Below are positions 16,741 through 26,200 of a stretch of 64,000 nucleotides of DNA, piece by piece. The stretch spans positions 186,001 to 250,000 of the forward strand of contig CANJUD010000002.1 in the NCBI GenBank assembly GCA_947477885.1, given 5' to 3'. The stretch comes from Bacteroidota bacterium. GTDB taxonomy: Bacteria > Bacteroidota > Bacteroidia > UKL13-3. The position numbers and the translations under genes were made by a program. Each line of letters starts with the position of its first letter. Position 1 is the first letter of the stretch. The notes below the pieces were generated by a model that was not told the origin of the DNA, did no database searches, and saw only the letters and a program-made list of their open reading frames with translations.

Positions 16741-18159
16741 ATGTTCAATCAATGGCCGGTAATAAAAGATTTGGGGAAATGGATGGATGCAAACTTCGAT
16801 GGTGCTTACCTTACAGCTTGCTTCAGCAGGTCGAAAGAAATTATTTATTTGTATTTTGAAAAAGACAAAAATCAAATACACCTCAAATTTGAATTCTTAA
16901 CAGACGGAACTTTTCTGCTCAATGAAAATTCCAATTACAAGAAAACAGATTTGGTTCAATTCCCAGAAATCATCAACCAACAAATTTCTTCCGTAAATTA
17001 TTTCGACAACGAAAGAAGTGTTATTCTCAATTTCTATAATGGATATGCTTTTTGGATTAGGTTTTACGGCAGTATGGGAAATATTATATTATTGAAAAAT
17101 GGGGCAGCAGTGAAAATATTTCGTACACAATTGCAAAATGATATGCAGGCAAACATTGCTCAAACAGACTCCACCAAAAATATTATAGCCAAAGTAAATC
17201 CATTTATCATCAAATTAATTCGAGAAGAAAACAAATCTATTGAAACCATTAGTTATCGTATAGAGAACCATCAGAGTCAGATTCAATTATTATATACAAC
17301 AAATAATGTATATGATGCCCTCGACAATTTCTCAAAGCTATATTTTCGGTTCAAACATAACTATGACAAGAACCACACGCAGCTTCTAAAATATATTCAG
17401 CGAGAAAAGACACTTAGCAAAAACCTACTAAAATACCAACAACGATTAGATGATATAACTAACAGTCGTCCACTCGATGAGGTTGCACATATTATAATTG
17501 CCAATATGCATACTATAATAATTGGAAGCGATGAAACAGAGTTACTCGATTTTTATAGCAATACAAATATTAAAGTTAAGTTAAATCCCAAAATAAGTCC
17601 GCAACAAAACGCGGAAGTTTTATTCCGTAAGCAAAAAAATAGGAAAATAGAGATTGGATTTTTGGAGCAGTCAATTACCAGTTTTACCAATGAAATCAAG
17701 GCATTGCAGAAACAAGAGGATTCTTTAAAAGAACATCTGTATGATACAAGTTCAATTATTAAAACAAATAAAACTTATAGTAAAAAAAATAAAGATACAA
17801 TTCCTGGAATTCGAAAAATAAGTATCGAGGGTTTTGAAATTTGGATTGGTAAAAACAGTGAATCTAATGACAAACTAACTCACCAATTGGCAAACAAAAA
17901 CGATTTGTGGTTTCATGCTTTTGGGGTGAGCGGCTCGCACGTAATCATCAGAAACAACAGCAATGAAACCATCCCACAACATATAATACATAAAGCCGCA
18001 GCCTTGGCAGCTGCAAATTCAAAAAGCAAACACAGCAATATGGTGCCTGTTATCAAAACATTTAAAAAGTACGTACGACGACCTCGTGGTGCAAACCCCG
18101 GCCAAGTAAGTGTAGAGCATTATGATATTATAGACGTAAGGCCTGACAACGATATTTAA
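16741..18159 (+). CDS. NFACT-domain protein, RqcH/Rqc2-like
   Basis: Member of the NFACT family; RqcH in Firmicutes binds stalled 50S-peptidyl-tRNA complexes and adds C-terminal alanine tails. 472 residues: NFACT-N-like region (1-130), coiled-coil/helical middle (170-340) and a clear NFACT-R domain (about 360-470) with GFEIWIGKNSESND, NDLWFHAFGVSGSH and the closing ANPGQVSVEHYD segment. It is shorter than B. subtilis RqcH (about 570). In the segment that I align with the catalytic Asp-Arg of RqcH, the sequence reads NERSVIL, so Asp appears replaced by Glu; this alignment is by eye. Ribosome rescue is therefore probable but tailing activity is uncertain. Confidence 0.85.
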   Translation: MFNQWPVIKDLGKWMDANFDGAYLTACFSRSKEIIYLYFEKDKNQIHLKFEFLTDGTFLLNENSNYKKTDLVQFPEIINQQISSVNYFDNERSVILNFYNGYAFWIRFYGSMGNIILLKNGAAVKIFRTQLQNDMQANIAQTDSTKNIIAKVNPFIIKLIREENKSIETISYRIENHQSQIQLLYTTNNVYDALDNFSKLYFRFKHNYDKNHTQLLKYIQREKTLSKNLLKYQQRLDDITNSRPLDEVAHIIIANMHTIIIGSDETELLDFYSNTNIKVKLNPKISPQQNAEVLFRKQKNRKIEIGFLEQSITSFTNEIKALQKQEDSLKEHLYDTSSIIKTNKTYSKKNKDTIPGIRKISIEGFEIWIGKNSESNDKLTHQLANKNDLWFHAFGVSGSHVIIRNNSNETIPQHIIHKAAALAAANSKSKHSNMVPVIKTFKKYVRRPRGANPGQVSVEHYDIIDVRPDNDI

Positions 18160-18227
18160 TTCTCATTTCTTTTAGGTTCTTCCTTCCCCTTAATCAAGCA
18201 TTCCAAAATATTGAAAGTATGATATTA

Positions 18228-18290
18228 CAATACGGTTTGGGATTCGAGGCTATTCGGCGTCAGTTCCCTGAATCCTGAATCCCGATTCCC
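18228..18290. repeat. GGGATTC / CCTGAATCC repeat element, imperfect copy
   Basis: Contains GGGATTCGAGGC and CCCTGAATCCTGAATCCCGA words related to the stronger palindrome at 36297-36360. Sits between the convergent NFACT and histone-like genes. Confidence 0.6.
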
Positions 18291-18300
18291 ATTATCCATA

Positions 18301-18333
18301 AAAAAAACCCACCTCGTTAGAGATGGGTTTTTT
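18301..18333. terminator. Bidirectional rho-independent terminator
   Basis: A-run, CCCA-CCTC, GTTA loop, GAGA-TGGG, T-run: a 10-bp perfect outer stem plus 3 inner pairs. It lies between the convergent NFACT gene (ends 18159) and the histone-like gene (ends 18353), so it can serve both. Confidence 0.85.
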
Positions 18334-18352
18334 AATACTTAAAAGTGTTAGA

Positions 18353-19084
18353 TTACTTTTTGGCTTTAGGTGCGGCTTTCTTAGGAGCAGCTTTTTTAGC
18401 GGCTGGTTTAGCGGCTTTCTTGGCAGCTGGTTTAGCAGCTTTCTTTGGAGCAGCTTTCTTAGCAGCAGCTTTCTTTGGAGCAGCTTTCTTAGCAGCGGCT
18501 TTCTTAGGAGCGGCTTTCTTAGGAGCGGCTTTTTTAGGAGCGGCTTTTTTAGCTGCGGCCTTTTTTGGTGCAGCCTTTTTAGCTGCGGCCTTTTTTGGTG
18601 CAGCCTTTTTAGCAGCGGCTTTTGGTGCTGCTTTTTTACCTGCTTTTTTCTTAGCTACTTTTTTAGGAGCAACTTTTGGAGCAGCTGGTTTTGCAGAAAC
18701 ACCTTTAATTCCATAATGGAATTTAGGGCCGATTTTTTCGCGATGCAACATTCCTTTTTTGGTCATCTCAACAATTTTAATGTTTAGATAAGCTTTCACT
18801 TTTGCAAGTGTTTTTCCAGGACTTACCATCTTAGTTGCAATTTCATGAGAGGTCATCATACGACCTTCTTTTTTAATTGCAGCCAACATTTTGTCAGCAA
18901 AAGTTACACGGTTAGATGCTTTTTTAGGAGCAGCTTTACCAGATCCTTTTGGACGACCAGAGGTTTTTGCAGCCTTTGCTTTAGCAGCAGGTTTTGCAAT
19001 TGGAGCTTTTGCTTTAGCAGCTTTTGCTTTAGCAGGTGCGGCGGCTTTTTTTGCCTTCGCAGGTTTTGTTACTTTTTTTGCCAT
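18353..19084 (-). CDS. Histone H1-like DNA-binding protein with AT-hook and winged-helix core
   Basis: 243-residue basic protein in three parts. Residues 1-40 are a Lys/Ala/Pro-rich arm; 42-50 (TSGRPKGSGK) is an AT-hook-like core; 58-128 is a compact alpha/beta segment with the outline of a winged helix (MMTSHEIATKMV ... LNIKIVEMTKKGML ... KFHYGIKG). The tail, 130-243, is a long run of AAKKAAPKK-type repeats like the C-terminal tail of histone H1. It probably coats or condenses the nucleoid. I place the start at the ATG at 19084 (MAKKVTKPAK); an ATG at 19147 would add 21 hydrophobic residues that do not suit a nucleoid protein. Confidence 0.9.
   Translation of the reverse strand: MAKKVTKPAKAKKAAAPAKAKAAKAKAPIAKPAAKAKAAKTSGRPKGSGKAAPKKASNRVTFADKMLAAIKKEGRMMTSHEIATKMVSPGKTLAKVKAYLNIKIVEMTKKGMLHREKIGPKFHYGIKGVSAKPAAPKVAPKKVAKKKAGKKAAPKAAAKKAAPKKAAAKKAAPKKAAAKKAAPKKAAPKKAAPKKAAAKKAAPKKAAAKKAAPKKAAKPAAKKAAKPAAKKAAPKKAAPKAKK
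18360..18680. repeat. Short tandem repeats encoding the Lys/Ala tail
   Basis: Degenerate 9- to 15-bp units (GCAGCTTTCTTAG-type) repeat about twenty times and encode the AAPKKAA tail of the histone-like protein. Such arrays are prone to length change by slippage. Confidence 0.85.
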
Positions 19085-20037
19085 TGTATTATAATAATTA
19101 ATTTTAATTAGTGATGCAAAAATCACTATGATATTTGTTACTGCCAAATTTTTTCTTTATATACTTTTTCACAATTGTTAACAAGTGTACAATTTATATA
19201 ACACTCTCATCTCCAAAAACCCTTTTATTATGTTACATTAAATCCTCAAAATAAAAAATATATACTCCTAGAGTACTGATTTAACAGCATTCTTAATAAA
19301 AAATACAATTTTGTAAAAGGCCACATTTATATATCACAATACTTTTTATTTTTTAGAGTTTATGCACATCGAAAAAAAAAATAAGAAACTTAGGGATTGT
19401 TTGAAATCAAAATTGATTGACTCTAAATTAATCAAATCATGATATACTCAGTTTAAAACAAATTGCCTATACATTTAACTACAATTCATATCCCACAAGG
19501 GATTGCATGTATAACAGAGATTTTTTGATTTTTAAAAAAATAATAAAATATCACATTATATCAATCACATCTATACTTCAAATTTATTTTTAGTCCTTTT
19601 GATTGCATTTGAATTTTTATCCATTTTATATTTAACGACAACTTTGATTGAATTAAAATTGGAACCATTGTCAATTTATTATTCCGATACTTATTCAAAA
19701 AATAGATAGGTATTTGTGAAATATGAAAAAAGATTTTATCAGCATGATATATATAGCCTACTTTTTATTCTGAGAAATTGTATATATATAGTTTTTAAAT
19801 GCCTGCTCCATTAAATATATACTGCAGTAGCCGAAATAAATAAATTTCAAAGCAAAATAACTATACTATATGTGTTAGCAACAATTGGCGTGTATTTACT
19901 TTTGATGTGTGCGGCATGATATTAGGTTTTCTAGCCGCTAAATATTTCACAAAGCTTTTTAGTCGAAATTCTTCCTATGCCTGTTTGTAGGGCAAAAAAA
20001 ATTGGTTACTTTTGCGGCACGTTATTAAAAAAAACCA
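19085..20037. other. 0.95-kb AT-rich gene-free region
   Basis: No supportable gene on either strand; stop codons are dense and there is no recognisable RNA gene. It holds the upstream region of the histone-like gene on the left and a canonical promoter at 19984-20014 on the right. Long A/T tracts and many TATATA words dominate. Confidence 0.7.
19984..20014 (+). promoter_or_regulatory. Canonical promoter of the Leu dehydrogenase gene
   Basis: TTTG (19984-19987), 19-bp spacer, TACTTTTG (20007-20014): exact match to the Bacteroidota consensus. The predicted start is near 20021, 17 bases before the ATG. Confidence 0.75.
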
Positions 20038-21138
20038 ATGTCAGTAATTAACCAAGAAAGCGTAGAAACCAAATTGAACCTATTTGAAGGCCTTAAAACC
20101 TACGATCATGAACAGATTGTTTTTTGCCAAGACAATGCAACGGGTCTCAAAGCCATCATCGCTATCCACAATACCGTGCTAGGCCCTGGACTAGGCGGAA
20201 CACGCATGTGGGCATACAGCAATGAGCAAGATGCTATCAATGATGTGATGCGACTGTCGAGAGGTATGACCTATAAAGCAGCACTGGCTGGTTTGAACCT
20301 TGGTGGTGCCAAAGCCGTAATTATCGGTGATGCGAAAACTCATAAAACTGAGGCGCTGATGCGTAAGTTCGGTCGCTTTGTGGAAAACCTAAATGGTAAA
20401 TACATTACTGCTGAAGATGTGGGAACCACAACTTTGGATATGGAGCATATACGCAAGGAAACAGAGCATGTAGTTGGCCTGCCCAAAAATATGGGCGGCG
20501 GTGGAGACCCTTCACCAGTAACTGCTTTTGGCGTTTATATGGGTATGAAAGCTTCTGCCAAACATGCTTGGGGTAATGATGGCTTAAGCGGTAAAACCAT
20601 TGCAATTCAAGGAATTGGAAAAGTTGGTGGGCACTTAATAGACTACCTAACCAAAGAAGGTGCTAAAATTTATGTAGCAGATATCAATGACGAAGCTGTT
20701 AACCATTATGTAAACAAATATGGCTGTATAGGGGTTCCTACCCAAGATATAATTGGATTGGATGTGGATGTGTTCGCCCCCTGTGCACTTGGTGCAGTGC
20801 TCAATACGGAGAATATTGAAAAACTAAAATGCTCGATCGTATGTGGTGCTGCCAATAACCAATTGGCCGACGAAAAAGTTCATGGCCCTATGTTGGTGAA
20901 ACAAGGCATTGCCTATGCACCTGACTATTTGGTAAATGCGGGTGGATTGATAAACGTATACCAAGAACACAATGGCTATGTGGAAGAACGAGCCATGAGT
21001 GCTACTGAAAAAATTTATGACATTTGCCTAGCCATCCATAAGAAAGCTGCCGACGAGGGAACACATACCCAACAAGCTGCAAACAGTTTGGCTGAAAAAA
21101 GGATAAACGATATCATGAAAGTGCACAGTACCTACTAA
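20038..21138 (+). CDS. Leucine dehydrogenase-type Glu/Leu/Phe/Val dehydrogenase
   Basis: NAD-dependent oxidative deaminase of branched-chain amino acids, cytoplasmic. 366 residues, the usual length for leucine dehydrogenases. The substrate domain carries GPGLGGTRMW and the catalytic lysine K80 in GMTYKAALAGLNLGGAK. The Rossmann domain begins GKTIAIQGIGKVGG (about residue 183) and the C-terminal NAGGLINVYQE follows. In Bacteroidota the same branch often supplies branched 2-keto acids for iso-fatty acids; that link is inferred. It has its own promoter and no operon partner. Confidence 0.93.
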   Translation: MSVINQESVETKLNLFEGLKTYDHEQIVFCQDNATGLKAIIAIHNTVLGPGLGGTRMWAYSNEQDAINDVMRLSRGMTYKAALAGLNLGGAKAVIIGDAKTHKTEALMRKFGRFVENLNGKYITAEDVGTTTLDMEHIRKETEHVVGLPKNMGGGGDPSPVTAFGVYMGMKASAKHAWGNDGLSGKTIAIQGIGKVGGHLIDYLTKEGAKIYVADINDEAVNHYVNKYGCIGVPTQDIIGLDVDVFAPCALGAVLNTENIEKLKCSIVCGAANNQLADEKVHGPMLVKQGIAYAPDYLVNAGGLINVYQEHNGYVEERAMSATEKIYDICLAIHKKAADEGTHTQQAANSLAEKRINDIMKVHSTY

Positions 21139-21290
21139 GCTTTTTTATTTTATTATTGATATTTTTTGTTTTGTTGATACCATTGTCATTGTTCCTTAGT
21201 GACAAGTTTTCAATTTAGTACCATTAAAAAAACAACTTAATTACTTTATAACTTATACTTTATACTTTTTTCACTCTCTAAGTTCTTTTC

Positions 21291-22229
21291 ATGCTCAACC
21301 GTCGTTATATCCGTATCAAAGTTTTTCAGGCCGCATATTCTTTTGCACAGCAAGAAAATGTATCGCTAGAGACTATTAGGAAATTGTATAAAGGAAATAT
21401 TTCCAAATTGCAAGATGCCTATCTCAAAATTTTGAGCCTGCCTGTTGATCTGAAACATTTTGCTACTGTTGAACTCGATAAGCATCAACAACGGAATTTT
21501 ACAGATGCAAAACGGATGGAGAGCTATAAGGTACTTAGCGACAATCTCACTATCGACAAAATTTCTCTTGATGCTAAGTTTGCTGACAGTTTGCTGAAAA
21601 GCGGAATGAACTGGCAAGCAGAGTGGGACAGTTTCCATACCCTTTTTGATGAAATAGAACAATTGCCTTCGTATATGCAGCGAAGTGCCAAACCCGATTT
21701 GGAAGAGGATAAGATTTTACTTAAACATATTTTAAATTTTCTGTTCGACAAAAGCGAGGTATTTAACAGCTTGATGGAAGATGAGTTTATCGGATGGCAA
21801 GAAGATAAACCTGTTTTATTGAAAAATTTAGGCAAAACCATCGATCAAATTACAGAAACAGAATCACTGAAACTTTATCATTTGCCAAACCCTGAATGGA
21901 AAGAAATACAAGAATTCGGTGCCGATCTTTTAGAAAAAACAATCGGAAATTTTGAAGAATTTGAAACTTTAATTGGCGGCAGAACATTGAACTGGGATTC
22001 AGAAAGAATTGCACTTACCGATAGTATTTTTATGAAAATGGCCTTGTCGGAATTTTTATTTTTTGAAACAATTCCCATCAAAGTTACCATCAATGAATAT
22101 TTGGAATTGGCCAAAGTATATAGTACCCCAAAATCTAATTCTTTCTTAAATGGTGTGCTCGATAATTTGCAAAAGGATTTGAAAGAGGAAGGCAAAATTG
22201 TAAAAACTGGACGCGGATTAATACAATAA
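21291..22229 (+). CDS. nusB: Transcription antitermination factor NusB
   Basis: RNA-binding component of the antitermination complex acting on rRNA operons. 312 residues, about twice the E. coli length, as is usual in Bacteroidota: the N-terminal region starts with the NusB motif NRRYIRIKVFQAAYSF, a long insert follows, and the conserved C-terminal NusB core (about 215-310) has FMKMALSEFLFFETIPIKVTINEYLELAKVYS. The aminotransferase gene starts 6 bp downstream, so they probably share a transcript. Confidence 0.93.
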   Translation: MLNRRYIRIKVFQAAYSFAQQENVSLETIRKLYKGNISKLQDAYLKILSLPVDLKHFATVELDKHQQRNFTDAKRMESYKVLSDNLTIDKISLDAKFADSLLKSGMNWQAEWDSFHTLFDEIEQLPSYMQRSAKPDLEEDKILLKHILNFLFDKSEVFNSLMEDEFIGWQEDKPVLLKNLGKTIDQITETESLKLYHLPNPEWKEIQEFGADLLEKTIGNFEEFETLIGGRTLNWDSERIALTDSIFMKMALSEFLFFETIPIKVTINEYLELAKVYSTPKSNSFLNGVLDNLQKDLKEEGKIVKTGRGLIQ

Positions 22230-22235
22230 ATTCCT

Positions 22236-22982
22236 ATGGAAGAAATCTATATACTTGACGGTGTAAAGCTTGATATTCCTGTTATCCCCATCAACCGTGG
22301 TTTTTTATATGCCGATGGTTTTTTTGAAAGTATGTTGTATAGAAACGGGCAAATTGAATTGTGGAATTTGCATGTGCAACGCTTAACCAACAATTGTAAA
22401 ACTTTATATATGCAAGCACCTGATGTGGATGCTATATATGATAGTGCGATAAAACATATTCCCACTGATTGTACCGATAAACATATACGTATAAGGCTTA
22501 CTATATACCGGAAAGGTGCGGGCTTTTACAAACCTGAAAATAATGAAGCCGAGTGGCTATTGCATTTGATGAAAGTTATACCAGCACAAATAAATATTTG
22601 CAAATTATCAATCGAAAAAAATCTGAGAAAAAATATTACACATTTTTCAAATCTCAAATCTCTTAACGCACAATTGTTTGTAATTATCACCAATAATCCC
22701 GAGCATACAAATGCAGATGAAATATTATTGCTGAACGAAAATGGACATGTATGCGAAACTACTTCGTCCAATATTTTCTGGCAAAAAAATGATATCTATT
22801 ATACTCCCTCACTCCAAACTGGATGCATAGGAGGCGTGATGCGACAACATCTCATCAATAAATTTAAAGAAGAAGGTATCTCTATAATAGAATGTGCCGA
22901 ACCTTTGGAAACTATATTAGATGCTGATAAAGTATTTGTGAGTAATGCGGTGAGAGGATTTAGGGAAGTGAAATGGATTTGA
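22236..22982 (+). CDS. Class IV aminotransferase (PabC/IlvE fold)
   Basis: 248-residue PLP enzyme of fold type IV. The PLP lysine is K141 in SNLKSLN; the N-terminal INRGFLYADGFFES and the ETTSSNIF and TGCIGGVMR segments complete the cofactor pocket. Length and the short N-terminus favour 4-amino-4-deoxychorismate lyase (PabC, folate synthesis) over branched-chain or D-amino-acid transaminases, but sequence inspection cannot settle it. It sits 6 bp after nusB. Confidence 0.88.
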   Translation: MEEIYILDGVKLDIPVIPINRGFLYADGFFESMLYRNGQIELWNLHVQRLTNNCKTLYMQAPDVDAIYDSAIKHIPTDCTDKHIRIRLTIYRKGAGFYKPENNEAEWLLHLMKVIPAQINICKLSIEKNLRKNITHFSNLKSLNAQLFVIITNNPEHTNADEILLLNENGHVCETTSSNIFWQKNDIYYTPSLQTGCIGGVMRQHLINKFKEEGISIIECAEPLETILDADKVFVSNAVRGFREVKWI

Positions 22983-23240
22983 AGTAATATAGATTTAAGA
23001 ACAAGTCTGCCGCGGCGGAAACGATTTTACTGCATGTGGTTTGGTCTTTTGACCAACCACACCCTGCACATATGATTTAAGAACAAGGATTGTCGAAGCG
23101 ACCAACGGGGTTTAACCGGTGATGATTTTTGAAGTTTGCTCACGCCTGATTGCAACTGTAATGCTGAGCGAAGTCGAAATATTTCCCTTTGAAAATATAA
23201 ACATTCTCACGATAATTGTGGTTCAATAATATTAACGATC
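22983..23240. repeat. Repeat-rich intergenic segment
   Basis: Contains an imperfect hairpin, GTGGTTTGGTC-TTTT-GACCAACCAC (about 23036-23062), related to GGTTGGTG hairpins at 13180 and 38530, and a CTGAGCGAAGTCGAAA word (23163) of the same family as 10571-10621 and 51811-51855. No gene. Confidence 0.55.
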
Positions 23241-26200
23241 ATGACAAAACTCTTTACCAACAAAAACTGTATTAAACCTTTATTTATTATAGCTTGTACA
23301 TTTATTATACAAACTGTATCTGCACAAAAATTTGTTACCACTGTAGGAGCGGGTAACGTGGACGGCACTACCTGGAACGATGCGTATGACGAAGCTGGAT
23401 TTCGTGCGGCTTTAAGAAATGCCAATGCGGGAGATGAGTTTTGGGTGGCAGATGGCACATATAAACCCGATAATGTTCGTGACTCATCATTTCGAATTCC
23501 AAATGGTGTGAAAATATATGGAGGGTTTTCAGCAACAGATACTACTTGGGCTAGTAGAAATTGGAAAATGAATATTACAATATTGAGCGGAGATATTGGA
23601 ACCGTAAATACGATTACAGATAATTGCTATCATGTAGTTTTATTATATGGTACAGATACCTCCACTGCAGTAGATGGTTTCACTGTTGAGCTAGGCAAAG
23701 CCAATGGAGCCGCAGGTGGACGTAACCAAGGTGCTGGTATATATAATGATGGAAGTAATACAGGCCGCAGCAGTTCAGTTACGGTTAGAAATTGTTATAT
23801 AGCTAACAATGCATCCAATGGCGATGGCGGAGGTATGATGGACAATGGAGCACTGGATGGAAATGTAGCATCGATAATTACGAATTGTATATTTTATAAA
23901 AACTCTGCTGGTAATGGTGGTGGATTATATTCAGCAGGATATAATGGCAATAATACAGGAACCGCAAATACCATTGCCACCAATTGTTTATTTCTTGAAA
24001 ATACTTGCACCAGTTTGGGAGGTGGCGGCCATGCTCATACAAATAAAGGCACTGTGCGTTATTTCAATTGCACATTCTATGGCAATAAAGCTACAAGTGG
24101 AACTGGTTCGGCATTTTATGATTATAAAGGAGAGAGTAATCTTATTAATTGCATTATATATAATAATTACAATACCGACATAGCGAAGAGTGTTTCAAAT
24201 ACCAATCTAAATGTATATAATACTTTGGTAGAAGGTGGATACACATCTGGAACTTCTATCATAAATGCAAGTCCCAATTTTGCGGATTCAACAAATTATT
24301 TGGGCAACGATGGCTATTGGGGAACTAGCGATGATGGGCTTCAGCTTACAGAAGGATCGCCCGCAATTAATTGGGGAATTAATGACAGTATCCCAACAGA
24401 TATTACAACAGATTTAAGTGGCAATGCAAGAATTGTATATAACACTTCTGATATTGGTGCTTACGAATCACCCTATGATTGCACTACAGTTGGCATTACT
24501 ACTTCACAAACAACTTTCTGCAGTGGCAATGCCCTTACGTTTAAAGCACACAGCCAATTTAGTGGAGCCAATCCAACTTATCTTTGGAAAATAAATGGTA
24601 AAAATACCATTATAAAAGATTCTGTGTTCACCACAACTTCTCTTAAGAATAATGATATTGTTACTTGTTATATAACAAGTAGCCGAGCTTGCTCTTACCC
24701 AAATTATCCAGTTAGTAATGATATAAAAGTGCAAGTGCAAACAGCTCCCAAATTAACTATAACAGGCAACCCATGTTTGGGTAGCACATTAACATTATCA
24801 GGAGTATCAAACGCATCTTCTATTATATGGATGCAGGGAAATACCATATTATATAATAGTATCAGAAAAGGCATGGGAATTGGCAGCACAGAGGCTGGCG
24901 ACTCAAGTGGAAGCGCAGGAAACGGCAGTACCTTATTAAACGGACCAAATGCTGTTTTTGTAGATGCTGCAGATAATATATATATATCCGATGCATTAAA
25001 TCACCGCGTGCAAAAATGGGCAAAAGGAAGTTCATATGCTGCGACAGTTGCAGGTGATGCAAATGGAAACTCAGGTAATGACAGCACAACACTTAATACA
25101 CCTGGCGGTATATATGTCGACAATATCGGTAATATATATATTGCAGATGGCCTAAACCATCGCGTACAAAAATGGGCCCCAGGTGCAAGCTATGGAATTA
25201 CCGTAGCAGGAATTGGAAGTCCTGGAACAAATAGCAGTTCATTATATATACCTACTTCTGTTTTTGTAGACGATTCATCTTATATATATGTTTCCGACTA
25301 TATGAATAACCGGGTGCAGAAATGGGCTCCTAGTGCCAGCAGTGGCTTAACTGTAGCAGGCGATGCAAATGGAAGTTCGGGGAACGATAGTACCACATTA
25401 AATGGCCCAATAGGATTGTATGTTGATACTGCTCTAAATATATATATCGCTGATTCCAAAAATAACCGTGTGCAGAAATGGGCAAGCAATGCTGCTTATG
25501 GAAATACAGTGGCAGGCGACCCCAATGGGGCATCGGGTAGTGATAGTAGTAAACTAAATACCCCAACTGGAATATATATAGATGCTGCATCAAACTTATA
25601 TATAGCAGATAGATATAATAACCGTGTAATGAAATATATGCCTAGTCTAAACTACGGTATCAATGTGGCTGGCGACATCAATGGAACAAATGGAGGTGGC
25701 TCTGCTTATCTTAATCAACCAACTGGTGTATATACAGATGCCAATGCTGATATATATATATCGGATGTGGTAAACAACCGCATACAGAAATGGAACCAAC
25801 AAATAATGGACAGCACATATACACCTAATAGCACCGGAACATATTATGCAATAGTAAACTCAACCGCGGGCTGCAATAGCAGTAGCAGCAGTGTCACTAT
25901 TAATAGTAAAGTTACACCCACAATTAGTATTTCTGCTTCGCAAATGAGTGTGTGTGCAGGTGCACCTATTACCTATAGTGCCGCAACAACTTTTGGCGGA
26001 ACTGCTCCCACTTTTACGTGGATGAAAAATGGGAATACTGTTGGCGCAAACGATTCAACATATACTGACACGGCAGCTGCAAATAATGATACTATATATT
26101 GTATTTTGACTAGCAATATGCAATGTGCATCGGCTACACAAACCAATAGTAATATTATAGGAATTACAGTGAATGCAGTTCCTGTTGCGGCCATCGCTAC

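Noticed and set aside
18323-18787. Cysteine/serine/phenylalanine-rich plus-strand frames
   Set aside because: Shadow of the Lys/Ala tandem repeats of the histone-like gene.
19085-20037. Replication origin
   Set aside because: AT-rich, but no cluster of DnaA boxes and no dnaA/dnaN neighbour.
23914-24183. Possible small gene within the large secreted protein
   Set aside because: It is an alternative frame inside the 1367-residue coding sequence with no family resemblance.
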